DNA of 64,000 nt from Pseudoclavibacter sp. 13-3 (GTDB lineage Bacteria; Actinomycetota; Actinomycetes; Actinomycetales; Microbacteriaceae): assembly GCF_021168475.1 (NCBI RefSeq), contig NZ_JAJOZT010000002.1:248001-312000 (forward strand). Reading direction: 5' to 3'. The notes beneath the pieces were generated by a model. It saw only the letters and a list, made by a program, of their open reading frames with translations. It was not told where the DNA came from and searched no databases. This document shows, piece after piece, positions 50,375-59,447 of this stretch (position 1 is its first letter; the number at the start of each line of letters is the position of its first letter). The position numbers were made by a program, and so were the translations under genes.

Positions 50375-50662
50375 ATGGCTGACAACACCCTGAACCGCAG
50401 CGAGCTCGTCGCTGAGGTCGCGAACAAGACCGGCGAGACCCAGGCCGCTGTGAACGGCGTTCTCGATGCCGTCTTCGCGACCGTCTCAGAGAACATCGCC
50501 AACGGCGTCAAGGTGAGCGTGCCCGGCTGGCTCTCAGTCGAGCGCACCAACCGCGCCGCACGCACCGGTCGCAACCCGCAGACCGGCGAGACCCTGAACA
50601 TCCCCGCCAGCAAGGGTGTCAAGATCTCGGCAGGCAGCAAGCTGAAGGCTGCAGTGAAGTAG
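50375..50662 (+). CDS. hup: HU-family DNA-binding protein
   Basis: A 95-residue HU protein. LNRSELVAEVANKTGETQAA forms the dimerising helices, and RTGRNPQTGETLNIPASKG is the DNA-intercalating arm with its conserved Pro. It lacks the Lys/Ala-rich C-terminal tail found in mycobacterial HupB and in many other actinomycete HU proteins. AGGGAGT precedes the ATG. A terminator lies on each side, so it is a single-gene unit. Confidence 0.94.
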   Translation: MADNTLNRSELVAEVANKTGETQAAVNGVLDAVFATVSENIANGVKVSVPGWLSVERTNRAARTGRNPQTGETLNIPASKGVKISAGSKLKAAVK

Positions 50663-50680
50663 CCTTCAACGCTTCGTTCG

Positions 50681-50710
50681 AAAGGGCGCATCCTCTGGGA
50701 TGCGCCCTTT
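50681..50710 (+). terminator. Terminator after the HU gene
   Basis: AAAGGGCGCATCC (50681-50693) and GGATGCGCCCTTT (50698-50710) form a perfect 13-bp stem with a TCTG loop, ending in a T-rich run (CCCTTTCTG). Confidence 0.88.
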
Positions 50711-50772
50711 CTGCGTCTGCAGGCGGCGTGCGCCGATCAGTGCGAGTCGGCGGGTGGCACTAGGCTGGTGTG

Positions 50773-52809
50773 GTGCAGCGCAAGACCCTCTTCTCCCTTC
50801 TTCTCGGCGTCATCGCCACCGGCATCGGGCTCGTCCTGGCCCTGGTGCACGGCGGTGGGGCCGCGGCCTCTGTGCTGCTCGATCCAGGTGCGGTCGTGCG
50901 ATGGGGGCTGCCCGCGGTCACAGCGCTGAACAACATCTCGATCAGCGTCACGATCGGCGGCCTGGTCATGGCGGTCTGGGCGCTGTCGCCCGACTGGAAG
51001 GGTGCGTACAACCGCTCGCTGAACATCGCGGCGGTGGCCGCTGCAGTGTGGACGATCAGCGGCGCGCTGTCGACCATCCTCACCTACATCTCGCTCGATC
51101 CAGACTCCTGGGGGTCTGAGACCTTCGGGGCGCGACTGTGGCTGTTTCTCACGCAGGTGCAGGTCGGTCAGCTGGCGCTCTGGGACATCTGCATCGCCGC
51201 CGTCGTCACGGTGCTCGCCGCTGGGGTGCGCAGACAGATCGGCGTGCTCTTCGTGTGCGTCGCCGCGTTCGCCGGGCTGATCCCGCTGGCCTCGGCCGGG
51301 CACGCGGCCGGCACCGCAGGGCACAACCAGGCGGTCAGCGCGATGCTGCTGCACCTGGGCGGCGCATCCATCTGGATCGGCGGCCTCGTCGTGCTCGCCG
51401 CTGTCTCGCCCAAGCTGGGGCGCCACCTGCGTGCGGTCACCGAGCGGTACTCGTCGCTCGCCCTGGTCTCATTCCTGCTGGTGGCGTTCTCGGGCGTGGT
51501 CAACGCCGTGCTGCGCGTCGGCACCTGGGAGCAGCTGTTCGCCACGGCCTATGGCCAGATCGTGCTCTGGAAGGCCGCGGGGCTGATTCTGCTCGGCGCG
51601 GCCGGCGCTGTCAACCGCATGCGGCTGATCAGGCGACTCAGCGCGTCAGAGACCGCGAAGCGAGCCTTCGGCTGGATCGTGACCTGCGAATTCGCGCTGA
51701 TGGGGCTGGTCAGCGGCTTCAGCGCAGCCCTCAGCCGCACGGCGACGCCCATTCCCCAGCAGCTCTCGAGCGACCCCACCCCGGCCGAGCTGCTCACCGG
51801 CGAGCAGGTGCCACCCGAGCCGACGTGGCTGACGTACCTGACGGTCTGGCGCATCGACCCGATCTGGCTGGTGGTGTGCGCCTTCGCACTGACGCTGTAC
51901 CTCGTCGGGGCCTGGCGACTGCATCGTCGCGGCGATCACTGGCCGTGGCATCGCACGCTGCTGTGGAGCATCGGCGTGCTCTTTCTCTTCTGGACGACCA
52001 ACGGCGCGTTCAACCTGTATCAGACCTATCTGTTCAGCGTGCATATGACCGGTCACATGATGCTCACCATGCTGATTCCGCTCTTCCTGGTGCTCGGCGC
52101 GCCGGTGACCCTCTGTATGCGCGCGATCACCCGGCGCACTGACGGCTCGCGGGGCGGCCGTGAATGGATACTCTGGGCCGTGCACAGCCGGTGGGGGCAG
52201 TTCGTCGCCGGCCCCGTCGTCGCCGCCTTCATCTTCGCGTTCTCGCTGGTGGTCTTCTATTACACGCCGCTCTTCGGCTGGGCGACGCGCGATCATCTCG
52301 GTCATCAGTGGATGATCGTGCACTTCCTGATCAGCGGCTACCTGTTCGTGCAGTCGCTGATCGGCATCGACCCGGGGCCGAATCGTCCGCCGTATCCCGT
52401 GCGGCTGCTCTTCCTGGTGGTCACGATGGCGTTCCATGCCTTCTTCGGAATCTTCATGATGATGGGCACGGGCCTGCAGGAGGCCGACTGGTACGGGGCC
52501 ATGGGGCGCACTTGGGGCGACAGTGCGATTCGCGATCAGCAGATCGGCGGAGCCATCGCGTGGGGGCTGGGCGAGTTCCCGACGATCATCTTGGCGTTGC
52601 TGGTCGGCCTGCTGTGGTCGCGCAGCGACGCCAAAGAGCGTCGGCGCGGCGACCGCAATGCGGCCAGAACCGAAGACGCCGAGCTCAACGCCTACAACGA
52701 GATGCTGGCCGATCTGCGACACCAGGGCTCTGTCGGCGCCGATGGCATGGGCAAGGCTGCAGATGCCGACGCCGCAGACGCACAGACCTCGAAGGGGCGC
52801 AGAGCATGA
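50773..52809 (+). CDS. CopD-CtaG fusion: copper transport and cytochrome oxidase assembly
   Basis: A 678-residue membrane protein. The first half (about 1-310) is a CopD-type domain of eight or so helices, with SAGHAAGTAGHNQAVSAMLLHLGGASIWIGG carrying conserved His and Trp. The second half (about 350-610) is a caa3_CtaG domain with FSVHMTGHMMLTMLIPLFLVLGAP, HQWMIVHFLISG and FHAFFGIFMMMGTGL, containing likely copper-ligand His residues. The tail is polar. It probably moves copper to cytochrome oxidase. TAGGCT (50761-50766) ends 6 nt before the GTG at 50773, so a leaderless start is likely; another GTG lies at 50770. Confidence 0.88.
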   Translation: MQRKTLFSLLLGVIATGIGLVLALVHGGGAAASVLLDPGAVVRWGLPAVTALNNISISVTIGGLVMAVWALSPDWKGAYNRSLNIAAVAAAVWTISGALSTILTYISLDPDSWGSETFGARLWLFLTQVQVGQLALWDICIAAVVTVLAAGVRRQIGVLFVCVAAFAGLIPLASAGHAAGTAGHNQAVSAMLLHLGGASIWIGGLVVLAAVSPKLGRHLRAVTERYSSLALVSFLLVAFSGVVNAVLRVGTWEQLFATAYGQIVLWKAAGLILLGAAGAVNRMRLIRRLSASETAKRAFGWIVTCEFALMGLVSGFSAALSRTATPIPQQLSSDPTPAELLTGEQVPPEPTWLTYLTVWRIDPIWLVVCAFALTLYLVGAWRLHRRGDHWPWHRTLLWSIGVLFLFWTTNGAFNLYQTYLFSVHMTGHMMLTMLIPLFLVLGAPVTLCMRAITRRTDGSRGGREWILWAVHSRWGQFVAGPVVAAFIFAFSLVVFYYTPLFGWATRDHLGHQWMIVHFLISGYLFVQSLIGIDPGPNRPPYPVRLLFLVVTMAFHAFFGIFMMMGTGLQEADWYGAMGRTWGDSAIRDQQIGGAIAWGLGEFPTIILALLVGLLWSRSDAKERRRGDRNAARTEDAELNAYNEMLADLRHQGSVGADGMGKAADADAADAQTSKGRRA

Positions 52810-54329
52810 GCGAACCCGCTGCGAGCGATCGCACGAAGACTGACAGCGTCGAGAGCGCAGATCAGACCGGCGAAGTCGCGACGACCGAGGCGAATCGCGA
52901 CCGCACAGTCGATGTCGCCGCTGCCGCTGCCGCTGCCACTGCCGCTGCCACCGACAGCGAGTCGACGGGCGACGGTCGAGCCGACCCTGGAGTTGACCCG
53001 ACGACGGACGCAACCGGGGTGCACCAGAGCGCTGCGGCATCCGCCGAGGGCATCACGCTCACCGGCGAACAGCAGGCCGTCATCGACGCGACCATGCGCG
53101 GGCAGAGCGTCTTCGTCACCGGGCGAGCCGGCACCGGCAAGTCGACGCTGCTCGCTCGGCTGATGCGCGAGCTGCCGGGCAAGGTCGTGGTGTGCGCCCC
53201 GACCGGCGTCGCGGCGCTGAATGTCGGCGGGCAGACGATCCACTCGCTTTTCGGGCTGCGCGTCGGCGTGCAGGACGTCGCCAAGATCGCGCGCTACATG
53301 AGTCGCGAGACGCGCGAGGTGCTCGCCGCGGTCGACACGGTGATCATCGACGAGGTGTCGATGGTGTCGGCCGACCTGCTCGATGCGATCGACCGCAGCC
53401 TGCGGCTGGCCAAGAAGCGCAGCCGAACGCCGTTCGGCGGTGCGCAGATCGTGATGTTCGGCGACCCCTACCAGCTGGCGCCGGTGCCGCCGCGCTCGAC
53501 CGATGAGCGCGCGTTCTACACCGAGCACTATGCGAGTCAGTGGTTCTTCGACGCGCACGTCTGGGCCGAGGCGACGGTGAGCGTCTACGAGCTGACCAAC
53601 ATTCATCGGCAGAACCATGACGGGTTCAAACAGCTGCTGAATGCGGTGCGCGAGGGCACGGTGCCCGACCACTGGATCGCGCGGCTGAACCAGATCGGTC
53701 ACCGCGACCCCGACCCCGAACAGCCGATCATCACGCTGGCCACCACGAACCGCATCGTCGACGAGCGCAATGCCACCGAGCTCGCGAAGCTTCCGGGGCG
53801 CACCAAGGTCGCGCGGGCGCAGATCGACGGCGAGTTCGGCAATGCGTTCCCGGCCGACCCCGAACTCGAGCTCAAGGTCGACGCCCAGGTGATGTTCCTG
53901 CGCAACGACCCCGAGGGCCGATGGGTCAACGGGTCGATCGGCAAGGTGGTGAGCATTCGCCCCGACGTGGTCGTCGTCGAGCTCGACGGGCAGGACGTCG
54001 AGGTCGAGCCGGTGGTCTGGGAGCGGTACGAGTACACCTTCGACCCCGCCGAGAAGACGATCGAGCAGGACCAGATCGGCGAGTTCACGCAATTCCCCCT
54101 GCGCCTGGCCTGGGCGGTCACCGTGCACAAGTCGCAGGGGCAGACCTATGACCGTGCGGTCATCGACTTGGGCGCGCGAGCGTTCAGCCCGGGTCAGACC
54201 TACGTGGCGCTCAGCCGTCTGACCAGTCTCGACGGGCTCTATCTGGCCAGGCCGGTCAGGCGTGGCGACATCATCGTCGACCGTCGTGTGCTCGAGTTCA
54301 TGCGCACGGCGTCGGCCCCGATGTTCTGA
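52806..54329 (+). CDS. PIF1/RecD-like ATP-dependent DNA helicase
   Basis: A 507-residue superfamily 1B helicase. A low-complexity N-terminal tail of about 75 residues contains an alanine run (near 37-48). Walker A GRAGTGKST is at about 106-114, Walker B reads VIIDEVSMV, motif III GDPYQLAPV, motif V/VI AVTVHKSQGQTYDRAVIDLG and TYVALSRLTSL. PIF1-like enzymes unwind DNA 5' to 3', often at G-rich structures. The start overlaps the CopD-CtaG stop by 4 nt, an unusual pairing with no obvious functional link. Confidence 0.9.
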   Translation: MSEPAASDRTKTDSVESADQTGEVATTEANRDRTVDVAAAAAAATAAATDSESTGDGRADPGVDPTTDATGVHQSAAASAEGITLTGEQQAVIDATMRGQSVFVTGRAGTGKSTLLARLMRELPGKVVVCAPTGVAALNVGGQTIHSLFGLRVGVQDVAKIARYMSRETREVLAAVDTVIIDEVSMVSADLLDAIDRSLRLAKKRSRTPFGGAQIVMFGDPYQLAPVPPRSTDERAFYTEHYASQWFFDAHVWAEATVSVYELTNIHRQNHDGFKQLLNAVREGTVPDHWIARLNQIGHRDPDPEQPIITLATTNRIVDERNATELAKLPGRTKVARAQIDGEFGNAFPADPELELKVDAQVMFLRNDPEGRWVNGSIGKVVSIRPDVVVVELDGQDVEVEPVVWERYEYTFDPAEKTIEQDQIGEFTQFPLRLAWAVTVHKSQGQTYDRAVIDLGARAFSPGQTYVALSRLTSLDGLYLARPVRRGDIIVDRRVLEFMRTASAPMF

Positions 54330-54458
54330 ACCGCCTGCTGGCACCTGCTGGCGCCTGCTGGCGCACCCGAATCTTCGCAGACCGCACGAAATCTTCGCGA
54401 AGACGCCACGGTTCTGCGAGAGAATGAAGAGAGCTGCGAAGATTTCGCAGGCCGCACC
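54330..54458. repeat. Short-repeat-rich intergenic region
   Basis: Three near-perfect 10-bp copies of CTGCTGGCGC-type sequence follow the helicase stop. An 11-bp inverted repeat GAAATCTTCGC (54388-54398) / GCGAAGATTTC (54436-54446) and a direct repeat of TTCGCAGRCCGCAC (about 54374 and 54443) fill the rest. It separates convergent genes and may act as a terminator. Confidence 0.6.
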
Positions 54459-56444
54459 TCACCCCAGCCGGTGAATCACATTCTGCGTCTGCTGCTCGGG
54501 CGCCCGGGCCAGCAGCGTGTCGAGATTGACGAGGGTGAGCCCGGCGGCGCGCAGATCGCGCAGCAGCTTCGGCATCATCTCCATGGTCGGCTCGTGCACG
54601 TCGTGCATCAGCACGATCGACCCCGCCTTCGCCTCGCGCAGAATCTTGTCGTGCACGACGCCCTGCCCGGGCTCCTTCCAGTCGAGCGAGTCGACATCCC
54701 ACAGCACCAACGGGTGCGGTGACGCCTGCGCGACCGTGTCGTCGTAGAACCCGTACGGCGGCCGCACATGGGCAGGGCGCACCCCGCAGATTCGCTCGAC
54801 CGCGTCGTCGGTGCGGGTCAGCTGATCGTGCACCTGCGCCGAGGTGAGATCGGTCAGCGCGGGATGATCCCAGGTGTGATTGCACACCGTGTGCCCCTGC
54901 GCGATCTCGTCGCGAATCTGCTGCGGATAGATCACGGCGTGCTGTCCCTCGACCATGAACGACGCATGCGATCCGGCGGTGGCGAAGTCGCCCAAGATCG
55001 TGTCGGTGTAGTCGCTCGGCCCGTCGTCGAAGGTCACCGCCGCGCATGCGACGAGGTCGGCCGGCGTCGGCCAGACGTACGCGCTGGGGCGCACCGGGCC
55101 GTCGGTGCGCGGTTCGGCCTGCGCGCTCTGGTCAGCGTCGAGGGTGCTGACGGCGGATGCCATGGTCGCCTCCGCAGCAAGAGGCGCGGTGAACGACACC
55201 TGCGTTCGAGCCGCCTGGGCATCGGTCGCGCCGGCGCGAGCCGGGCCCGACCATGGCATCCGCCCGCCAGCCGCCTGCCGCGCCGCACGGCCGAATGGGG
55301 TGCAGTCGTCGTCGCCGACCGCCACACGCACGGTCAGCAGACCGGCTGTGGCCAGGCCGCCGGCCCATCGGCCGCGCTGCTCGTCGGTGAGGCGGCCGGT
55401 CTCGACGGCAAAGCGCAGCACGAGCTGCCCGTGGCGGTCGAACGAGACGTCGTCGAGCAGGGTGCCGCGGTCGATCGCGTCGCGCAGCGGATCGTAGCCC
55501 GGGGCATCCTTCTTCGATGTGCCGATCGATGCTTCGAGGTCGGAGCCCAAGAGGGTGGCGAGGGATGCGACGGTGCGGCTGCGTCCGGCGTCGGTGAGCA
55601 GGCTGGCCCCGGTGCCGGCCGTGCCGCTCGCAATGTCGACGAAGACGCTCTGCCGCTGCTCGAAGAGGGTGCGGTGCACATTGTCGATGGTTGCGGCACG
55701 GGTGGCTCGCAGCTGCACGCCGAGCACAGAGCCGGTGGCCTGCGTCGCGTCGCAGCTGACCGCCAGCAGATGCCCGTGCGCCTGCGGTTCGGGAAACTCG
55801 GCCCGATCGGTGAGTCTCGAGTCGGCGTCGCTGCGCGTCGAGCCGGGCAGCGGCATGGTGTCGAGCACACTGCCGGCGCTGAAGCCAACGGCCTGTGCGG
55901 CGTCGGGGCGGCTCCAGGCCGTGCCCGCGGTCGAGGTGCCGGCGCGCAGGTCGTCAGCGGTGCCGACTGCGTCGGCTGGCGCGACGTACGAGCCGTCGTC
56001 GGCATGGCCGGGCACCGGCGTGCGCACCGGGGTGAAGCCGCCGGAACGGGCGTATTCGTGGGCGTAGTCCTGCAGCGCTCGGCGCACCCAGGCCTCGACG
56101 CGGCCGTTGAACGCATCCTGCCCGGTCAGCACCGGCCAGCGGCCGGCGAACGACGCCGAGGGGTCGAGCGTGAAGGCGCGCTGCACCCCGAGGCCGGTCA
56201 CCGCAGTGGTGAGCACGGGCACCGTTTCGCCGAATCCGGCGTCGGCCACCGGCGTGGCGTCGGCGTCGGCCGTGTCGCTGCTCTGCACGAACCCGCGTGC
56301 GCCCTGCTGGTGATTCTGCACGGCGGTCACGACGCCCGCGACGACCCCCGAGCCGACGACGAGGGTGCCCGCGACGAATCCGAGAAACTGTCGGCGGGCA
56401 AGCTTCGGCTGGTCAGCTGAGGTATCGGCCGAACTGTCGGTCAT
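54459..56444 (-). CDS. Tat-exported polysaccharide deacetylase
   Basis: A 661-residue secreted or membrane-anchored enzyme. A twin-arginine signal (ARRQFLGFVAG, then a hydrophobic core to about 40) begins the protein. Residues about 60-440 form a large domain I do not recognise. A C-terminal NodB domain (about 465-650) has all motifs: TFDDGPSD, NHTWDHP, RPPYGFYDD, LWDVDSLDWK and IVLMHD. It should remove N- or O-acetyl groups from cell-wall glycans using a metal held by Asp-His-His. The start at 56444 is chosen because the Tat motif follows; a longer frame exists. Confidence 0.87.
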   Translation of the reverse strand: MTDSSADTSADQPKLARRQFLGFVAGTLVVGSGVVAGVVTAVQNHQQGARGFVQSSDTADADATPVADAGFGETVPVLTTAVTGLGVQRAFTLDPSASFAGRWPVLTGQDAFNGRVEAWVRRALQDYAHEYARSGGFTPVRTPVPGHADDGSYVAPADAVGTADDLRAGTSTAGTAWSRPDAAQAVGFSAGSVLDTMPLPGSTRSDADSRLTDRAEFPEPQAHGHLLAVSCDATQATGSVLGVQLRATRAATIDNVHRTLFEQRQSVFVDIASGTAGTGASLLTDAGRSRTVASLATLLGSDLEASIGTSKKDAPGYDPLRDAIDRGTLLDDVSFDRHGQLVLRFAVETGRLTDEQRGRWAGGLATAGLLTVRVAVGDDDCTPFGRAARQAAGGRMPWSGPARAGATDAQAARTQVSFTAPLAAEATMASAVSTLDADQSAQAEPRTDGPVRPSAYVWPTPADLVACAAVTFDDGPSDYTDTILGDFATAGSHASFMVEGQHAVIYPQQIRDEIAQGHTVCNHTWDHPALTDLTSAQVHDQLTRTDDAVERICGVRPAHVRPPYGFYDDTVAQASPHPLVLWDVDSLDWKEPGQGVVHDKILREAKAGSIVLMHDVHEPTMEMMPKLLRDLRAAGLTLVNLDTLLARAPEQQTQNVIHRLG

Positions 56445-56608
56445 GTCTGAATCGCCTTTCGACTGCAGAAGCCATTCGAGCGCTGTGGCGGCGCTGTGCA
56501 TGGCTGCGCGTACACGCGCGCTTGCATACATCAGCGTATCGCGCAGGGCACAATGGAAAGACCGTGCACAGCAGGTGCTCAGGCAACGAATGAGAGCAGA
56601 GAACGACG

Positions 56609-58747
56609 ATGGACCTCACACAGGCGCAGACCTGGGTCGAGCTGGTGCCCGCGATGCTCATCGCCGTCGCCCTGCTGCTCGTTCCGGGTGCCGTGCTCGT
56701 CCGCGGGCTCGGGCTGCGCGGTATGGCGGTGTGGGGCGCCGCTGCGCCGGTCTCGGTCTCGGTGATCGCGATCAGCGCGATCGTCACTCCCCGGCTCGGT
56801 CTGCGCTGGTCGCTGTGGTGTCTGCTGATCGGCTGGGCGGTCGCGCTCGCGCTGGTCGTCGGGCTGCGTCGCGTCATTCGACGGATGCTGACTCGCCGCC
56901 CGGCGCCGGTCGCGTCCGGTGCACGGGGCGTCTCGACGGCAGAGAACCATGCGCTGGCCGCATCGAGCGTATCGACGCCCTTGCCCGGGCACGGCGGCTC
57001 ACGGCTCACGAGGTCGGCCTGGCGTCGCGGTGTGACTCCCGGGCTGCTGGCGCTGATCGCCGCGGTGGCGCTGATCTCGTCGACGTTCTTCACGCTGGTG
57101 CCCGACGCCGAGTACATCATGCAACTGTTCGACACCACGTTCCACCTCAACGCCGTGCGCGCGATTCTCGACAGCGGAGATGGTTCGTCGTTGACGCTGT
57201 GGTCGATCACGAACAAGGCGAACAACTCAGCGTTCTATCCCGCAGCATGGCACGATGTGGTGGCGCTGGTCGCGCAGCTGAGCGGCATCGGCGTGCCGCA
57301 GGCCACGAACGTCGTGGCGCTCGTGGTGAGCGCCGTGGTCTGGCCGCTCGGTGCGATCTGGCTCGCACAGGCCATCGGCGGCCCGAACCTGGCGAGCAGT
57401 CTGGCCGGCGGTCTGCTGAGCACGTGCTTTCCCGCGTTCCCCTGGCTCTTTCTGCACTGGGGGCCGCTGTACCCCAACCTGCTGGGCAACTCTCTGATCG
57501 CCGCGGCCCTCGCGCTGACGCTGTCGATCTGTCGCCGCCGCCCCGACTCGGTTCGGCACCGCCTGAACGCGACGGCCGCGCTCCTGCTCGCGGTGCCGGG
57601 GCTCGCCCTCGCGCACCCGAACTCGCTGCTGGCCGCTGTGGGCTTCGCCGCCATGATCGTCTTCGCCACACTGGGGCCGCAGCTGCGCCGAATGCGGGCC
57701 GACAGCGGGCAGGCGGGCGCGGGCGGGGCATCCGCCGAGACGCTCGTCGGCTGGCTGGGCGTGCGCGGCACCCGCATCGCGATCTGGTCGGTCGCGGGCG
57801 TGTTCGTGCTGCTCTGGGGCGTGCTGCGCACCGGGCTCGACGTGGCGCCCTGGAACGCGGATGAGAACCTGCTCGACGCGCTGACAGACATCGTGACGAA
57901 CGGGCCGGTCGACCGCCCCGCGGCCATCGCGGTCAGCGTGCTCGCACTGATCGGGCTGGTGCGCTGCCTGCGCTCACGGCGGTGGTGGCCGCTCATCGTC
58001 TTCGGGTTCACCGTGGTGCTGTATCTGGTGGTGGTGGCCTCGCCGATTCCGCTGCTGCGCGACGTGCTCACCGCCGGGTTCTACCGCGACCCGAAGCGCA
58101 TCGCGGGGCTGACGGTGTTCGGCTTTCTGCCGCTGGCCGTCATCGGTTTCACGACGGTCTGGGCACTGGTGACGATCGCGGTCATGCGCATCGGGCCCAA
58201 GCACACCCATCGGCTTTCGCGGTCGGCGCAGGCCATGCGGCGTGCGGTCGTCGGGGTCGTGCTGCTCATGCTGGCCGCGGTGCTCGTGCTGCCGATTCGC
58301 AACGGGGCGATCGCACAGGTGGTGAGCTGGGCGCAGCGCGACTACGTCATCGCGCCGACGTCGAAGCTGCTGAACACCGATGAGCGTGATGTGCTCGCGC
58401 ATCTGCGCGACTATGTGCCGGCGGGGCAGACCGTGCTGGTCGACCCGGGCAACGGAGGTGCGCTCGCCTATGCGTTCGAGAACGTGCCGGTGACGCGCGT
58501 GCACATTCTCAGCGATGTGCCTGACGACCTGCAGACGCTGGACTGGCACCTGAGCGATGCCAGTTGGAAGGATCGCACATGCCCGATCGTGCGCGCGAAC
58601 GATCTGCACTTCGTGCTCGACTTCGGCGACGCGATCGTCGACAACGTGAAGAAGCCCGGGTTGAGCGACATTCCGGCCGAGGTCGGCACGGTGGTGTATT
58701 CGCAGGGGAGGGCCCGGCTGGTCGAGCTGACCGGATGCTGGGGGTGA
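56609..58747 (+). CDS. Large multi-spanning membrane protein (DUF6541-like)
   Basis: A 712-residue protein with about 12 to 14 transmembrane helices. A polar cytoplasmic loop lies at about 90-140. An extracytoplasmic loop near 165-210 contains DAEYIMQLFDTTFHLNAVRAIL, whose Asp and His residues resemble the catalytic loop of GT-C type enzymes and DUF6541 proteins. The C-terminal 130 residues are a soluble domain. It may act in cell-envelope glycan assembly, consistent with the divergent polysaccharide deacetylase gene, but no specific function can be given. Confidence 0.75.
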   Translation: MDLTQAQTWVELVPAMLIAVALLLVPGAVLVRGLGLRGMAVWGAAAPVSVSVIAISAIVTPRLGLRWSLWCLLIGWAVALALVVGLRRVIRRMLTRRPAPVASGARGVSTAENHALAASSVSTPLPGHGGSRLTRSAWRRGVTPGLLALIAAVALISSTFFTLVPDAEYIMQLFDTTFHLNAVRAILDSGDGSSLTLWSITNKANNSAFYPAAWHDVVALVAQLSGIGVPQATNVVALVVSAVVWPLGAIWLAQAIGGPNLASSLAGGLLSTCFPAFPWLFLHWGPLYPNLLGNSLIAAALALTLSICRRRPDSVRHRLNATAALLLAVPGLALAHPNSLLAAVGFAAMIVFATLGPQLRRMRADSGQAGAGGASAETLVGWLGVRGTRIAIWSVAGVFVLLWGVLRTGLDVAPWNADENLLDALTDIVTNGPVDRPAAIAVSVLALIGLVRCLRSRRWWPLIVFGFTVVLYLVVVASPIPLLRDVLTAGFYRDPKRIAGLTVFGFLPLAVIGFTTVWALVTIAVMRIGPKHTHRLSRSAQAMRRAVVGVVLLMLAAVLVLPIRNGAIAQVVSWAQRDYVIAPTSKLLNTDERDVLAHLRDYVPAGQTVLVDPGNGGALAYAFENVPVTRVHILSDVPDDLQTLDWHLSDASWKDRTCPIVRANDLHFVLDFGDAIVDNVKKPGLSDIPAEVGTVVYSQGRARLVELTGCWG

Positions 58748-58833
58748 TCGGATGCCCGGGGGTGGGCGGCCGTTCTGCGCGATCAGGCGCCGGGCGGAGC
58801 TCCGGTGCGAGTGCTGCAGGTGACGGCAGAGAG

Positions 58834-58907
58834 TGGAGCGGCTGACGGGAATCGAACCCGCGTATCAGGCTTGGGAAGCGTGCGCTCTACCATTGAGCTA
58901 CAGCCGC
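58834..58907 (-). tRNA. tRNA-Gly (anticodon CCC)
   Basis: The complement folds as a 74-nt tRNA with encoded CCA. The acceptor stem is GCGGCTG/CAGCCGC, the D arm contains GCTCAATGGTAGAGC and the T arm GCGGG-TTCGATT-CCCGT. The anticodon loop TTCCCAA gives CCC. One C-C mismatch occurs in the middle of the anticodon stem (CACGC/GCCTG). Confidence 0.93.
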
Positions 58908-59447
58908 ATGGTCTGTGACCGCCTGTAAGGGTATCAGAATCGCTGCCCACTCAGCCACCTGCTCTACTCAGTCACCTGCCCACTCGCCACCTGAAACCGC
59001 ACCCACTTCGACGGTGCTCTCTGCAGTCTCGGTGTTCAATCTGGTGCGTTCTGCAATCTCGGTGTCCACACCGACGAACCGGCAATCTCGACGGGAGCTG
59101 AGACATGCCGGTACGCAAAAAATGTGGGAAAGGCCGACAATGACCACAGTTTCTGCACCTCGGCCACGCGCATCTGCGTCTGAGCCGCACGGGGTTCTGC
59201 GAGAAGATACTGCGCACGACACCGGGAGACACGGCATGACGCCCAGTGCTGCTGCAGATGCCACTTCACACGGCGCCGTCAGTCGCTGCACGCGTTTCGA
59301 CAGCAGCGTTGAGCACTTGACCGCCCTGACTGCCCTGACCGCACTTGGTCGCACTTGACTGCACCTGACCGCACCTGAGCCACGCGATGTAACGCGACGT
59401 CACACGTCTGGCGTCAGTGCGGCCGCGCAGAATACGATAGAGCCACT
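58908..59447. other. 540-bp intergenic region without a supported gene
   Basis: Frames here have poor codon bias and no family resemblance. The stretch holds a duplicated TCTGCARTCTCGGTGTYCA (about 59020 and 59052) and a run of degenerate 9-10-bp units of the form TGACYGCMC (about 59318-59385). A -10-like TACGAT (59433-59438) just before metF is the only promoter element I can propose. I find no S-box or cobalamin riboswitch. Confidence 0.55.

Noticed and set aside
52692-54344. A 550-codon minus-strand frame opposite the helicase
   Set aside because: The plus strand carries the complete set of helicase motifs.
54768-56420. A 550-codon plus-strand frame opposite the polysaccharide deacetylase
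   Set aside because: The minus strand has all NodB motifs and a Tat signal; the plus frame is its shadow.
58915-59358. Small frames on both strands between tRNA-Gly and metF
   Set aside because: Poor codon bias, no ribosome site and no family similarity; the region contains short repeats instead.
58908-59447. Cobalamin or SAM riboswitch before metF-metE
   Set aside because: The conserved blocks of these riboswitches are not present.
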